Positions 1-7,800 of a DNA stretch of 22,606 nt are shown here, piece after piece. The DNA comes from Parvularcula sp964342585 (GTDB taxonomy: Bacteria; Pseudomonadota; Alphaproteobacteria; Caulobacterales; Parvularculaceae). The stretch is from the NCBI GenBank assembly GCA_964342585.1, contig CAYFHK010000034.1, forward strand, positions 1-22,606. The letters run 5' to 3'. Below the pieces are notes generated by a model, which did no database searches, was not told the origin of the DNA, and saw only the letters and a list, made by a program, of their open reading frames with translations. A program made the translations under genes and the position numbers. The stretch's first letter is position 1, and each line of letters begins with the position of its first letter.

Positions 1-55
<55 letters not shown>

Positions 56-66
56 CAGGCTCGAGG

Positions 67-95
67 CCATAGCGGTTTTGCCGCGAGGACGGCAA
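67..95 (-). promoter_or_regulatory. Promoter candidate for tRNA-Arg
   Basis: Read on the minus strand, TTGCCG (90-95) is followed by exactly 17 bases and CTATGG (67-72). This resembles the alphaproteobacterial housekeeping pattern TTGaca-N17-CTATAT. The -10 box ends 11 bases before the tRNA 5' end at 55, which fits a very short leader. Found by eye; not tested experimentally. Confidence 0.45.
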
Positions 96-108
96 GAGCG
101 CCGACATG

Positions 109-134
109 AAAAAGGCGGCGCCAGCAGCGCCGCC
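109..134 (-). terminator. Intrinsic terminator of the YbjN-domain gene
   Basis: On the minus strand a perfect 8-bp stem GGCGGCGC/GCGCCGCC (127-134 and 114-121) encloses a 5-base loop. It is followed by TTTTT (109-113). It lies 44 bases past the stop codon at 178. A second, smaller perfect hairpin (TGCCCG/CGGGCA, 152-168) lies between the stop codon and this terminator. Confidence 0.88.
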
Positions 135-177
135 TCTTCAAATCTCAACGCTGCCCGGCAAGCGGGCAACCAAGCTG

Positions 178-924
178 TTAGTCGAGCTTCGCCACTGAAT
201 TGATCAGGCGGCCCGGGTTGAGCGCATCGGCCTTGATGTAGGTGTCGACCAGATCGGTCACGGCCTCAAAGCTCACCTCATGCGAGGCAACATCGATGCC
301 CACTTCCTGCGCCAGCGGCGCGTCGGAGAGGATCGTCCGCAGGTTCAGGCCATTGGCCGCCAGATCACTGTCATCGACGTCTTGGCGCACGGTATTCGTC
401 GCCTCGTAAAGATGACGGTCAAACGCGTCAGCCATGTGGAGATAGTTGGCCAGCGACACGGCGAGGTTGCCGCGCGGCATGCCGTAATCCGCGATGTCAT
501 AACGGCTGATATAGGCAACGCCGCTGTCATCTTTGCCGGCCGAAATAAACGCGTATTGATAGTTGAACGCCGAAACGGCGCGTGCCGGGGCATTGGTTTG
601 GAAGATCGCCAGCATGTGGATGCCGCGGCAGCGCTGGTTTTGCGCGTCACACGCCGTGGGCGTCAGCTGGAATTTGAGGCCGTTTGGTGCCTGGGCGAGG
701 ATCACCTTTTGCCCGTTTGGCAGCTTCGCGCCCTCCGTGCGGATGCCCAACTCGTTGAGCAATGGCAGCACCGCCTCCGCATGAAGGCTAGAGAGCAACG
801 CGCCCGGATTGGACACGGGCGCACTGCTCGACTTCAACGCATTGCTTTGTGCCGCTGCAACACCCGCGATCGACGCGGCGCTTAGCGCCGAAACCGCCAC
901 CCATTTCACGAACCGATTCATCAT
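178..924 (-). CDS. Secreted YbjN-domain protein
   Basis: This is a 248-residue protein with an N-terminal Sec signal peptide: basic start MMNRFVKW, a hydrophobic stretch, and a likely cleavage near GVAAA-Q at about residue 25. The mature part resembles the YbjN domain (a two-layer alpha/beta fold related to type III secretion chaperones). Recognisable pieces are LLNELGIRTEG near the start, a central strand region with GLKFQL, and the SRYDIADYGMPRGN stretch followed by a long helix. The function of this family is unknown; exported members are common in alphaproteobacteria. I chose the tandem ATGATG at 919-924 because AGGGG lies five bases upstream and the signal peptide begins there. The longer frame to 1044 adds a sequence unlike a signal peptide. 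It ends at a strong terminator and is divergent from the rRNA methyltransferase gene. Confidence 0.82.
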   Translation of the reverse strand: MMNRFVKWVAVSALSAASIAGVAAAQSNALKSSSAPVSNPGALLSSLHAEAVLPLLNELGIRTEGAKLPNGQKVILAQAPNGLKFQLTPTACDAQNQRCRGIHMLAIFQTNAPARAVSAFNYQYAFISAGKDDSGVAYISRYDIADYGMPRGNLAVSLANYLHMADAFDRHLYEATNTVRQDVDDSDLAANGLNLRTILSDAPLAQEVGIDVASHEVSFEAVTDLVDTYIKADALNPGRLINSVAKLD

Positions 925-1099
925 ACTCACCCCTAGCCCTATGATTTCACTGGCCGTAAGCACGGCCTTATCGCCAGCATGTTCCCGTCGATCAGGCGGC
1001 GCTGGCTGCCACCATCGAAACTCTATCTCGCCACCGTGCCGCAACCAAGCGATCTTCGCAATCCGTGTTTACCACGTGGCGCCCGAAAAGGATCCTCCC
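925..1099. promoter_or_regulatory. Divergent intergenic region, YbjN gene / rRNA methyltransferase
   Basis: These 175 bases separate two divergent genes and must hold the promoters for both. I see no convincing -35/-10 pair. A perfect small hairpin, GGCCGT-AAGC-ACGGCC at 952-967, lies in what would be the leader of the YbjN-domain gene. An AAAAGGA ribosome-binding site precedes the ATG at 1100. Confidence 0.4.
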
Positions 1100-2485
1100 A
1101 TGCCGCCACCGCCCCGGCCTCGCGAAAAATCATCCGGTCGTCGCGGCCCCGATCCGAAAGACGCGCCGCGCCATGCCGGCCGCACCAAGCCAGGGCTGGC
1201 GGCACGCGGGGCGGCGCTCGACTTGTTACGGCTGATCCGAAACGGTCGCAGCCTAGATGATGCGCTGTCCGCCTGCCGGTCTTTCAGCGAGCTGGAGGGC
1301 TCTGACCGGGCGTTCGCGCGGCATTTGGCCACCACAGCCTGCCGCTTCCAAGGGCGGCTCGATGCCCTGGTCGAGGGCTATATGGCCCGCCCGCTCAAGC
1401 CTGAGCAGACGGAGCTGCGCGCGATCCTGCGGCTGACGGCGGCGCAATTGGTCCTCCTCGACACGCCGCCCCACGCCGCAGCCTCAACAGCCGTCGATCT
1501 CTCCCGCGAGCGGCGGCAGACGGCAGGCTTTTCGAAACTGGTCAACGCGGTGTCGCGTCGGATCAGCGAGACCGGCAAAGAGAAATTCGAAGAGCTGTCC
1601 TTGCGGCTCGACACCCCGGGCTGGCTGTGGCGGCGGCTGGAGCGGACTTATGGGCCGCAGCGGACCAAGGCGATCGCGCTGGCTCATGCTGAAGAGGCGC
1701 CGCTCGATATTACTGTGCCCGATGCCGACAAGCGCGCGGCCCTCGCCGAGGCGCTGGAAGCGACACCCATTGGCCCGCATACGTTGCGGCGGCCCGCCAG
1801 CGGTGGGCGGATCGACGCGCTGCCGGACTTTGCCGAAGGCACCTGGTGGGTGCAGGACGTGGCGGCCACGCTGCCGGCGCGATTGGCAGGCGCGGACCTG
1901 ACAGGCAAATCCGTTTACGATCTATGTGCGGCACCTGGCGGCAAAACGCTTCAGCTCGCCGCCGCGGGTGCGCAGGTGACCGCCGTCGATATCTCTGGGC
2001 CTCGCGTCGCGCGGCTTGAAGAAAACCTCGCTCGCACAGGCCTCAATGCGCATATCGTCGTGACCGACCTGCTGGATTGGGCCCCACCGGGGCCCGCCGA
2101 TATCGTGCTGCTGGATGCGCCGTGCTCCGCGACGGGCACAATTCGTCGGAACCCGGACCTTTTATGGTCGAAGCGGGAGAGCGAAATCGATCTCCTCACC
2201 TCGCTGCAAGATCGGATGATCAACAAAGCCCTCTCCCTCGTCAAACCAGGGGGTATGCTGATTTACGCGACATGCTCGCTACTCCCGCAAGAAGGCGAGG
2301 AGCGGATCGCCGCCGCCTTGTCCCGCCACACCGACCTATCGGTGATCCCGGCGGAAGCGGACGAACTCGGCGGGCTCGACGTAGTCACAAAGGACGGTTT
2401 CATCCGTACAACGCCCGCTCTCTTGAAAGAACAAGGCGGCATGGACGGGTTCTTTGCGGCGCGGCTCAAGAAGTCAGAGATCTGA
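1100..2485 (+). CDS. RsmB/Sun-family rRNA (cytosine-5-)-methyltransferase
   Basis: This 461-residue SAM-dependent enzyme is predicted to methylate C5 of a cytosine in 16S rRNA (RsmB makes m5C967 in E. coli). Residues 32-160 form the NusB-like RNA-binding domain typical of RsmB. The Rossmann-fold catalytic domain follows. Motif I is DLCAAPGGKT (274-283) with acidic strand-2 end AVDIS. Motif IV is DAPCSATG with C342, and motif VI is YATCS with the nucleophile C392; both catalytic cysteines of the family are present. An unusually basic, proline-rich tail (residues 1-30) precedes the NusB-like domain. ATG 1100 was chosen because AAAAGGA lies upstream and the longer frame reads back over the neighbouring gene. 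It converges on the DprE2-like gene with an 8-base gap and no visible terminator between. The exact rRNA target is inferred from family membership. Confidence 0.9.
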   Translation: MPPPPRPREKSSGRRGPDPKDAPRHAGRTKPGLAARGAALDLLRLIRNGRSLDDALSACRSFSELEGSDRAFARHLATTACRFQGRLDALVEGYMARPLKPEQTELRAILRLTAAQLVLLDTPPHAAASTAVDLSRERRQTAGFSKLVNAVSRRISETGKEKFEELSLRLDTPGWLWRRLERTYGPQRTKAIALAHAEEAPLDITVPDADKRAALAEALEATPIGPHTLRRPASGGRIDALPDFAEGTWWVQDVAATLPARLAGADLTGKSVYDLCAAPGGKTLQLAAAGAQVTAVDISGPRVARLEENLARTGLNAHIVVTDLLDWAPPGPADIVLLDAPCSATGTIRRNPDLLWSKRESEIDLLTSLQDRMINKALSLVKPGGMLIYATCSLLPQEGEERIAAALSRHTDLSVIPAEADELGGLDVVTKDGFIRTTPALLKEQGGMDGFFAARLKKSEI

Positions 2486-2493
2486 GAAGAGCC

Positions 2494-3264
2494 CTACAAA
2501 TTCACTTTGTTGAACACGAAGGCCGGCGTTACGCGGATGGCCAACATCACAAACCGCCAGAACCAAGGCGCGTAAACGATCGGGCCGCCCTTCTCCATCG
2601 ATTTGACGATGGCCTTGGCGACGGCTTCGGGCTCTGCCCAGAGGGGGCCTGACGGGTTCAAATGCGCCGTCATTGCCGTTTTGACGAAGCCGAGTTTCAT
2701 CAGCACCGCGCGGGTTTTCTTGCCGTCAGCCAACCGGTGCGCGAGCCCCTGCATGAAGACGGACAGCCCCGCTTTCGCAGAGCCGTAAACATAGTTCGAC
2801 CGCCGCCCGCGGTCGCCCGCGACGGAAGAGACCGCCACCACCACCGGCGCGGGATGATCGCTCGCCTCGAGCATCTCTACCGCCGGGGTGATCCACCGCA
2901 CCGCACTCGTATAATTCGTGTGCAGGATGCGCTCAGCCTCGCTGAGGTCGTCTTGCGCTTTGTCCTGATCACCCAACGTACCATGGAAAACAAGCAGGCT
3001 ATCGAAGCCGCTCATTTTTTCTGCCATATCGCCGAGCCGGGCCCCGGGGTCTTCCTCCGCCACCAGATCAATCGCAGCAACCTCGACAGCCTTCGCGCCG
3101 CGCAGTTTCAAATCCTGCGCAATGGGCTCAAGCTTTACGGCATCGCGCCCCACGAGCGTGAGCGTGGCGCCTTGTGTCGCGAGAAGCCGCGCAGTTTCTT
3201 CGGCGATACGAGAGGCTGCGCCCAAAATCACAACGTGGCGCGCGGGTGAGGTCGATGTGGTCAT
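2494..3264 (-). CDS. dprE2: DprE2-like SDR reductase (prenyl-phospho-2-ketoribose 2-reductase)
   Basis: This 256-residue short-chain dehydrogenase matches the length of mycobacterial DprE2 (Rv3791). The NAD(P)-binding turn is GAASRIA (15-21), in place of the common TGxxxGIG; this GASSRIA-type turn is typical of DprE2-like proteins. The catalytic set is a Ser in VSSVAG (about 146-147) and YGSAK (Tyr160, Lys164). In the known pathway DprE2 uses NAD(P)H to reduce decaprenylphosphoryl-2-keto-erythro-pentofuranose to decaprenylphosphoryl-arabinofuranose. The start overlaps the stop of the DprE1-like gene by four bases (ATGA), so the two are probably translationally coupled, as expected for partners that hand over an unstable keto intermediate. 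It is the last gene of the operon. The polyprenyl substrate is inferred from context. Confidence 0.85.
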   Translation of the reverse strand: MTTSTSPARHVVILGAASRIAEETARLLATQGATLTLVGRDAVKLEPIAQDLKLRGAKAVEVAAIDLVAEEDPGARLGDMAEKMSGFDSLLVFHGTLGDQDKAQDDLSEAERILHTNYTSAVRWITPAVEMLEASDHPAPVVVAVSSVAGDRGRRSNYVYGSAKAGLSVFMQGLAHRLADGKKTRAVLMKLGFVKTAMTAHLNPSGPLWAEPEAVAKAIVKSMEKGGPIVYAPWFWRFVMLAIRVTPAFVFNKVNL

Positions 3265-4595
3265 TCGATATTCATCCGTTTCCAGAAAGCTGAGCTGATC
3301 GCCGGGTCGCGATGCGGCAGGAAATCGCCCAAGGCGGGATAGCCTTCTCTAAACTGCGCCGGGTGCAGGCGACCATCCTTGGCAGGGTAAAGGCGTCCCC
3401 CCGCTGCGCTGACAATGGCATCAAGCCGATCCAGCAGCGCGAGCGTGCGCCAGCCTTTATTGGGGAAATCCAGCGCCAACGTCGTCCCCTCTCTCGGGAA
3501 AGACAGCAGGCCCGGCGATTTGAGGTCGCCGAACGTCTTCAGTACCGCGAGAAACGAGCCCTGCCCCGCGGCCGCAATCGCTTCAAGCATCTCGCGCGTT
3601 GCGTCTTCGGCCGCGGCGGGCGGGATCACCGATTGGTACTGATAAAAGCCCCGCTGTCCATAAAGGCGGTTCCAGCTGTTGATCGCATCGAGCGGGTAGA
3701 AAAATCCGCCATAGGGAACGGTCGACCGTCCCGCCTTGCGCTTGCCATTGGCATAGTAGAGCTTGTTGAACGCCGTGAGGCTCAGCTTGTTGAGGACAAA
3801 GCCTGGCGCATCCATCGGCATTGTCACCAGGCTATTCTGTGGACAGACGGTGTACTCTCCATCTTGCGCCCAATTGCCCCGTGTGAAGAGCCCGCGCCCG
3901 AGCCCCTCGCCCGTGGCAACGCAGTCGATCCACGCCACTGTGTGCTCATGGCTTTCTTCGCTTTCCCTATTGAGCGTGAAGAACTCATCGAGCCCGCCAA
4001 AGGGGATCACCTCTTGATCGATCTGGCTCGAGGGAACGCGCACCAGCTCAAGATCCGCCCACAAAATGACGCCAGTGAGGCCGAGCCCAGCAATCGTGGC
4101 CGTGAACAGCGGGTCGGATGGTGACAGCTCCTGATAGCCCGTATCAGAGCGCTGGAGCCCGATCCGTCGCACCCATCGCCCAAACGTGCCGGCGCGATGG
4201 TGATTTTTTCCGTGCACATCATTTGCGATCGCGCCGCCCAAGGTAACGAAGCGCGTTCCCGGTGTGGTCGGCAAGAAAAACCCGCGCGGCACCGCGAAGT
4301 CGAGAATATCCCAAAGGCTGACACCGGCTTCGGCCCGCAAGATGCCAGTCTCAGGGTCGAAAGCCATCAGCCTGTCGAGCGCGCTCATCTCGAGGATCGC
4401 CTCGTGCGCGTTCAGATTGCTGTCGCCGTAAGACCGACCAAGCCCCACGGGCAGGACGGAGTGACCGCTGGCGGCCTTTGCTATCAGACCGGGCGCATCA
4501 TCCCGATGGTGGAGCGCATATCGCCGATGCGGCGCCTTCACCACGCGCCCCCATGATTCCCAGGGGCCAATCGGTGTGTCGTCGGCCTGCCCCAT
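3261..4595 (-). CDS. dprE1: DprE1-like FAD-dependent prenyl-phospho-ribose 2-oxidase
   Basis: This 444-residue protein belongs to the VAO/PCMH flavoprotein fold. The FAD-binding half shows GLGRSYGD (51-58) and TPGTRFVTLGGAI (111-123) followed by HGKNHH (128-133), a stretch highly characteristic of DprE1. The C-terminal part has the substrate region VLKTFG...LSFP...LALDFP and AKDGRL with Lys406, equivalent to the active-site lysine of the mycobacterial enzyme. DprE1 oxidises C2 of decaprenylphosphoryl-ribose, the first half of its epimerisation to arabinose. Where Mycobacterium tuberculosis has Cys387 in CVDFP, this protein has Ala374 (ALDFP). The ATG shares one base with the stop of the upstream HAD-UbiA gene (TGATG), and its own stop overlaps the DprE2-like start. 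It has no signal peptide; the mycobacterial homologue acts at the membrane/periplasm side. Confidence 0.87.
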   Translation of the reverse strand: MGQADDTPIGPWESWGRVVKAPHRRYALHHRDDAPGLIAKAASGHSVLPVGLGRSYGDSNLNAHEAILEMSALDRLMAFDPETGILRAEAGVSLWDILDFAVPRGFFLPTTPGTRFVTLGGAIANDVHGKNHHRAGTFGRWVRRIGLQRSDTGYQELSPSDPLFTATIAGLGLTGVILWADLELVRVPSSQIDQEVIPFGGLDEFFTLNRESEESHEHTVAWIDCVATGEGLGRGLFTRGNWAQDGEYTVCPQNSLVTMPMDAPGFVLNKLSLTAFNKLYYANGKRKAGRSTVPYGGFFYPLDAINSWNRLYGQRGFYQYQSVIPPAAAEDATREMLEAIAAAGQGSFLAVLKTFGDLKSPGLLSFPREGTTLALDFPNKGWRTLALLDRLDAIVSAAGGRLYPAKDGRLHPAQFREGYPALGDFLPHRDPAISSAFWKRMNIE

Positions 4596-6073
4596 CAGAA
4601 GGTTATGGCGAGGATCACCGAGAGAAGAAGCATTCCCCCCAAAGCAATCGACACCTTGTCTCGGATGGCGAAGGCGACCGGATCATCATCAAGGTCGCCG
4701 CGATGGGCGAGTAGCCAAATCCGCTGTGTCCAGAGCAAGATCAACGCTGGAGCCGCCCAGAGCCATTGCGGCGTACTATAAACGCTCAGTGGGAACGCTT
4801 CTTCTGTCAAATACAGCACAAGGACGAGAAGCGAGGCAAAGGTCGACGCTGCGCCCATGCCGAGCGTGACCGGCCAATCCGCTGGCCGATATCCGCGCCC
4901 CGGGATCAATTCATCTTCCGGCTGCCCCGTTGCGCGACGCAGCTCGACATGCCGCTTGGCCAAAGACATCGCGAAAAAGAAGAAAAAGGAGAATGACAGC
5001 AGCCATGGCGACAACCAAACATCGAGCACCGCCACACCCATGATCAGACGCAGCGTGTAAAGCAGTCCCAAAATTACGACGTCGAGCATCGCGATGCGCT
5101 TTAAACCGAAGGAATAGCTCAACGTGGCACACAGATAGGCCGCCATGGCCAAAGCAAGATCACGCGACAGGATCAATGCCAGTAACAATCCGCCCACGAT
5201 CAAAGCCGGCGCAACGACAAGTCCGTCCCGCACCGGCAATGCTCCCGCCGCAAACGGGCGGCGACATTTCGTGCGGTGACAACGATCTGACGCGAGATCG
5301 GAGAGGTCATTCAGGATATAGGTGCCAGAGGCGACCAGACCGAGGAACAAAAAGGCAAGCGTCACCGAGATGATCGCACCTGGATCCGAATATTTGTGCG
5401 CCAGAAGCAGCGGCGCAAATAAGAGGATATTCTTCGTCCACTGATGGGCACGAAGCGCGCGGCGCCACAGTTTCGTTTTGCTTTCCGCGCGTGCGTCGTC
5501 GAATTCGGCTTCGACCACGGCGCCGCTATCACGCGCCTTCTGTTTGAGCTCTGGCGACACGCCAACGAACACGGCGCCCTGCGCAGCAGACCAAACGGGC
5601 AAATCCGCCTCGTGATCACCCGCATAGCTAAAACCGTCAGGAAACCGCTCTTTCAGCGCTGCCGCTTTGTTCGGCCCTTTGAGGTTTCGCTCAGGCGTCG
5701 TTCCCTCATAGCTATCAAAGCAGCCCACTTGATCCGCGACCGCCTTCGCGATCCGTTCATCAGCAGCAGTCGCAAGATGGATTTGCCGCCCGGCATCGCG
5801 CTGCCCCACGAGGTATTCAACGAGCGTCTCGTTCACGGGCAAAGAGGCAGCATCGGGCAAGGACAGATCGGCTAACGCCGCTTTCATCGCGGCCTTACCC
5901 TTACGCAACTCAAGGAGCGCTTCCACGGTTTTGAGAGGCTTACTGAAAATATTGAATGCGATGGTCTCGTAAAGAGTATCGGTGCGGAGCAATGTGCCGT
6001 CAAGATCCACCGCCAATGGCCATTTCGTCGCTTGCGACCGCTCTTGATTCAACGATGCTGACCCTTCTGCCAT
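4595..6073 (-). CDS. HAD phosphatase-UbiA fusion, probable polyprenyl-phosphate phosphoribosyltransferase
   Basis: This 492-residue protein has two domains. Residues about 18-190 are a HAD hydrolase with all four motifs: DLDGT (Asp23, Asp25), Thr102 in ATAA, Lys132/136, and GDHEAD (Asp153, Asp157). Residues about 203-492 are a UbiA-type membrane prenyltransferase with eight to nine hydrophobic segments. Its first Asp motif is NDLSDLASD (255-263), followed by HRTKCRRP; the second is YSFGLKRIAMLD (320-331). The conserved tail KRHVELRR and GRGYRP is typical of the branch containing Rv3806c, which joins PRPP to decaprenyl phosphate. In mycobacteria the 5-phosphate is thought to be removed by a separate PAP2-type protein; the fused HAD domain could do that here (inference). 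ATG at 6073 is nine bases after the gtrA stop. UbiA members that make quinones or heme O lack this tail and usually lack a HAD domain, so those functions are less likely. Confidence 0.83.
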   Translation of the reverse strand: MAEGSASLNQERSQATKWPLAVDLDGTLLRTDTLYETIAFNIFSKPLKTVEALLELRKGKAAMKAALADLSLPDAASLPVNETLVEYLVGQRDAGRQIHLATAADERIAKAVADQVGCFDSYEGTTPERNLKGPNKAAALKERFPDGFSYAGDHEADLPVWSAAQGAVFVGVSPELKQKARDSGAVVEAEFDDARAESKTKLWRRALRAHQWTKNILLFAPLLLAHKYSDPGAIISVTLAFLFLGLVASGTYILNDLSDLASDRCHRTKCRRPFAAGALPVRDGLVVAPALIVGGLLLALILSRDLALAMAAYLCATLSYSFGLKRIAMLDVVILGLLYTLRLIMGVAVLDVWLSPWLLSFSFFFFFAMSLAKRHVELRRATGQPEDELIPGRGYRPADWPVTLGMGAASTFASLLVLVLYLTEEAFPLSVYSTPQWLWAAPALILLWTQRIWLLAHRGDLDDDPVAFAIRDKVSIALGGMLLLSVILAITF

Positions 6074-6082
6074 CTGCCCAGC

Positions 6083-6484
6083 TTAACTCTGCTTCTTTGA
6101 AAAGGTGAAGTGCCGATGCCCGATGTAACTGGTAACAATGGGCGACCCAACGCCGATGGCGTGCGCCACTTCGTCTGAGTACCAATCGAAGCCGATCAGA
6201 GGAAAGACCACCCTTTCCAAACCGACGGTGACGATCAAGACTTGCACGAGCGCCACCATGTTCACGATCGTGAAGCGGATATACTCATCGCTGACGTTCC
6301 GGCCTGACTTTTGAAATACGAACAGTTTGTTCAGCGTGTAGGCGATCGACATGCCGATCAAATACGCAATGGTGACGGCGTATTCGAGGCGCATGAACTC
6401 AGACAAGCCGATGCGTGACAGCCAATTGATCACCGCCGACGTGCCGCCGGCCGCAACAAAGGCGATAAACTCCCGGCTCATCAT
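6083..6484 (-). CDS. GtrA-family membrane protein
   Basis: A 133-residue, four-helix membrane protein of the GtrA/DPMS-TM family. Hydrophobic segments run roughly at residues 7-24, 33-52, 72-94 and 105-123. The family signatures NKLFVFQ (after helix 2) and SYIGHRHFTF (after the last helix) are present. GtrA proteins are thought to move or present polyprenyl-linked sugars across the cytoplasmic membrane. The mycobacterial homologue Rv3789 sits directly beside dprE1 and has been linked to arabinan assembly. The start is the tandem ATGATG at 6479-6484, which overlaps the TGA of the upstream oxidoreductase gene (6481-6483), so translation is probably coupled. The longer open frame upstream (to 6649) is antisense-like and lies wholly inside the neighbouring gene. 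Confidence 0.85.
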   Translation of the reverse strand: MMSREFIAFVAAGGTSAVINWLSRIGLSEFMRLEYAVTIAYLIGMSIAYTLNKLFVFQKSGRNVSDEYIRFTIVNMVALVQVLIVTVGLERVVFPLIGFDWYSDEVAHAIGVGSPIVTSYIGHRHFTFSKKQS

Positions 6485-7800
6485 GCCGCCACTGGCTCCC
6501 GCGTTAAGGCCTGAGCCATACCACGCGCAAATTTTATACTTTCTGAAACGCCGCGATCTTCTGGGTAGTAAAAGCAGGTATCCGCGATCTGTAGTCCGGC
6601 AATCGGTGTTTGCGCCGGCGGGATCATCTCTGCGAAGCCCACCTCGCAAATTGGCTGCGCGTATCGAAGGCGACCGACATGGGTCGCCAAAACGTCGCTT
6701 TCTTTGATCTCGGGGTTCACCAACTGCACCGCGGCGATGGAGTCAGCGATGAAAGCTTGATCATCACGATCAAACTTGGCGTTCCCCTGCGGCATGTAAA
6801 ACGGCACGTACACCACCGTGTCCGGCAGCGGCCGCAAGTTTGAGAACTCAACAATGCCCGGGATTTCAACATCGGGATGAGAAATATTGACCCAAAAATG
6901 CGGGCTGACTTGGCGCTTGAGTTTGAGCATCACGCACACGGCACCGATGTTCTTGATACGGTCATAGGTGGAGACCAGATCCGGCGCGCTTTCGCGCAAG
7001 AGCTTCCCGACGACGGGCGTCGGCGCTGTCGAGATGACTTGTGCGCTGGCCACCTTTCGGCCATCAGCCAGCGTCACCCCCGTCACCTTCCGGTCTTGGA
7101 TATCAATCTGTGTCACCGGCGAAGAGAGGTGAATCTCACCACCCATGGATATGATGGCGTCGCGCAGCGCGTTCATCAGCGTCTCGCTGCCACCCTCGAT
7201 ATAGCCGAGACGCTCTTCGAAGAGCGATTTGCGCGAATTGCCGAGCCGCTTCATCCGCTGCCACATCCAGGCGGCGGAGACCTCGTCAGAGTACTCGTAA
7301 AACTTCAGCTCAAGGAGTGGTTTCCACATGCGCTGATACACGGTCTCCCCGCACCAGTTCACAAACCATTCCTTGGCACTGATCTGATCGAGCTTTGACC
7401 AATCTGATCGCTTAGTGGAGCTGAAAGCGAGCAACCCGTAGCGAAGCTTCTCGATCGGATTCATTTTCGGGAAGGTCAGTAGGGAGACGGGGTCACCCCA
7501 ATTATAAAGCTGCTCCCCCACCTGATAGCCCATCGTGGTGTGCACCCACTTCATGCCATCAGGCATGCCGAGATCGTCAAGCAGCGACAGCGTATCAACA
7601 TCCGAAAGACAGCAGAAATGGTAGAAGCGTTCGATCGACAAGCCGTCAAAATCGAAATGCGCCGCCATGCCGCCGACGCGGTCATCCGCCTCATATACGG
7701 CAATGCGATGGCCCGCTTTGGCGGCGTAATACGCGGCAGCGAGGCCCATAGGTCCTGCGCCAATGACCGTGACGTCAGGATTAGAATTCGAGGAAGACAT
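6481..7800 (-). CDS. FAD-dependent oxidoreductase of the amine-oxidase/protoporphyrinogen-oxidase fold
   Basis: A 439-residue flavoprotein. The N-terminus carries the dinucleotide-binding motif VIGAGPMGLAAAYYAAKAG (about 11-29), with the acidic strand end VYEADDRVGGM that contacts the FAD ribose. YIEGGSETL and a C-terminal IADTCFYYPEDRGVSESI region complete the FAD site seen in NAD(P)/FAD-dependent desaturases and oxidases. The sequence does not allow a substrate to be named. Related proteins occur in polysaccharide and isoprenoid clusters (for example carotenoid or hopanoid desaturases and UDP-galactopyranose mutase-like enzymes). Its ATG lies 20 bases inside the 3' end of the epimerase gene, and its stop overlaps the gtrA start, so it is an integral member of the six-gene operon. 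It has no signal peptide. Confidence 0.78.
   Translation of the reverse strand: MSSSNSNPDVTVIGAGPMGLAAAYYAAKAGHRIAVYEADDRVGGMAAHFDFDGLSIERFYHFCCLSDVDTLSLLDDLGMPDGMKWVHTTMGYQVGEQLYNWGDPVSLLTFPKMNPIEKLRYGLLAFSSTKRSDWSKLDQISAKEWFVNWCGETVYQRMWKPLLELKFYEYSDEVSAAWMWQRMKRLGNSRKSLFEERLGYIEGGSETLMNALRDAIISMGGEIHLSSPVTQIDIQDRKVTGVTLADGRKVASAQVISTAPTPVVGKLLRESAPDLVSTYDRIKNIGAVCVMLKLKRQVSPHFWVNISHPDVEIPGIVEFSNLRPLPDTVVYVPFYMPQGNAKFDRDDQAFIADSIAAVQLVNPEIKESDVLATHVGRLRYAQPICEVGFAEMIPPAQTPIAGLQIADTCFYYPEDRGVSESIKFARGMAQALTREPVAA

Noticed and set aside
3312..4124. 270-residue plus-strand frame
   Set aside because: Antisense of the DprE1-like gene; Arg-rich shadow without ribosome-binding site or motif.
6485..6649. 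N-terminal extension of the GtrA frame
   Set aside because: The extra 55 residues are Arg-rich and overlap the FAD oxidoreductase gene; the ATGATG at 6479-6484 coincides with its stop and gives a normal GtrA length.
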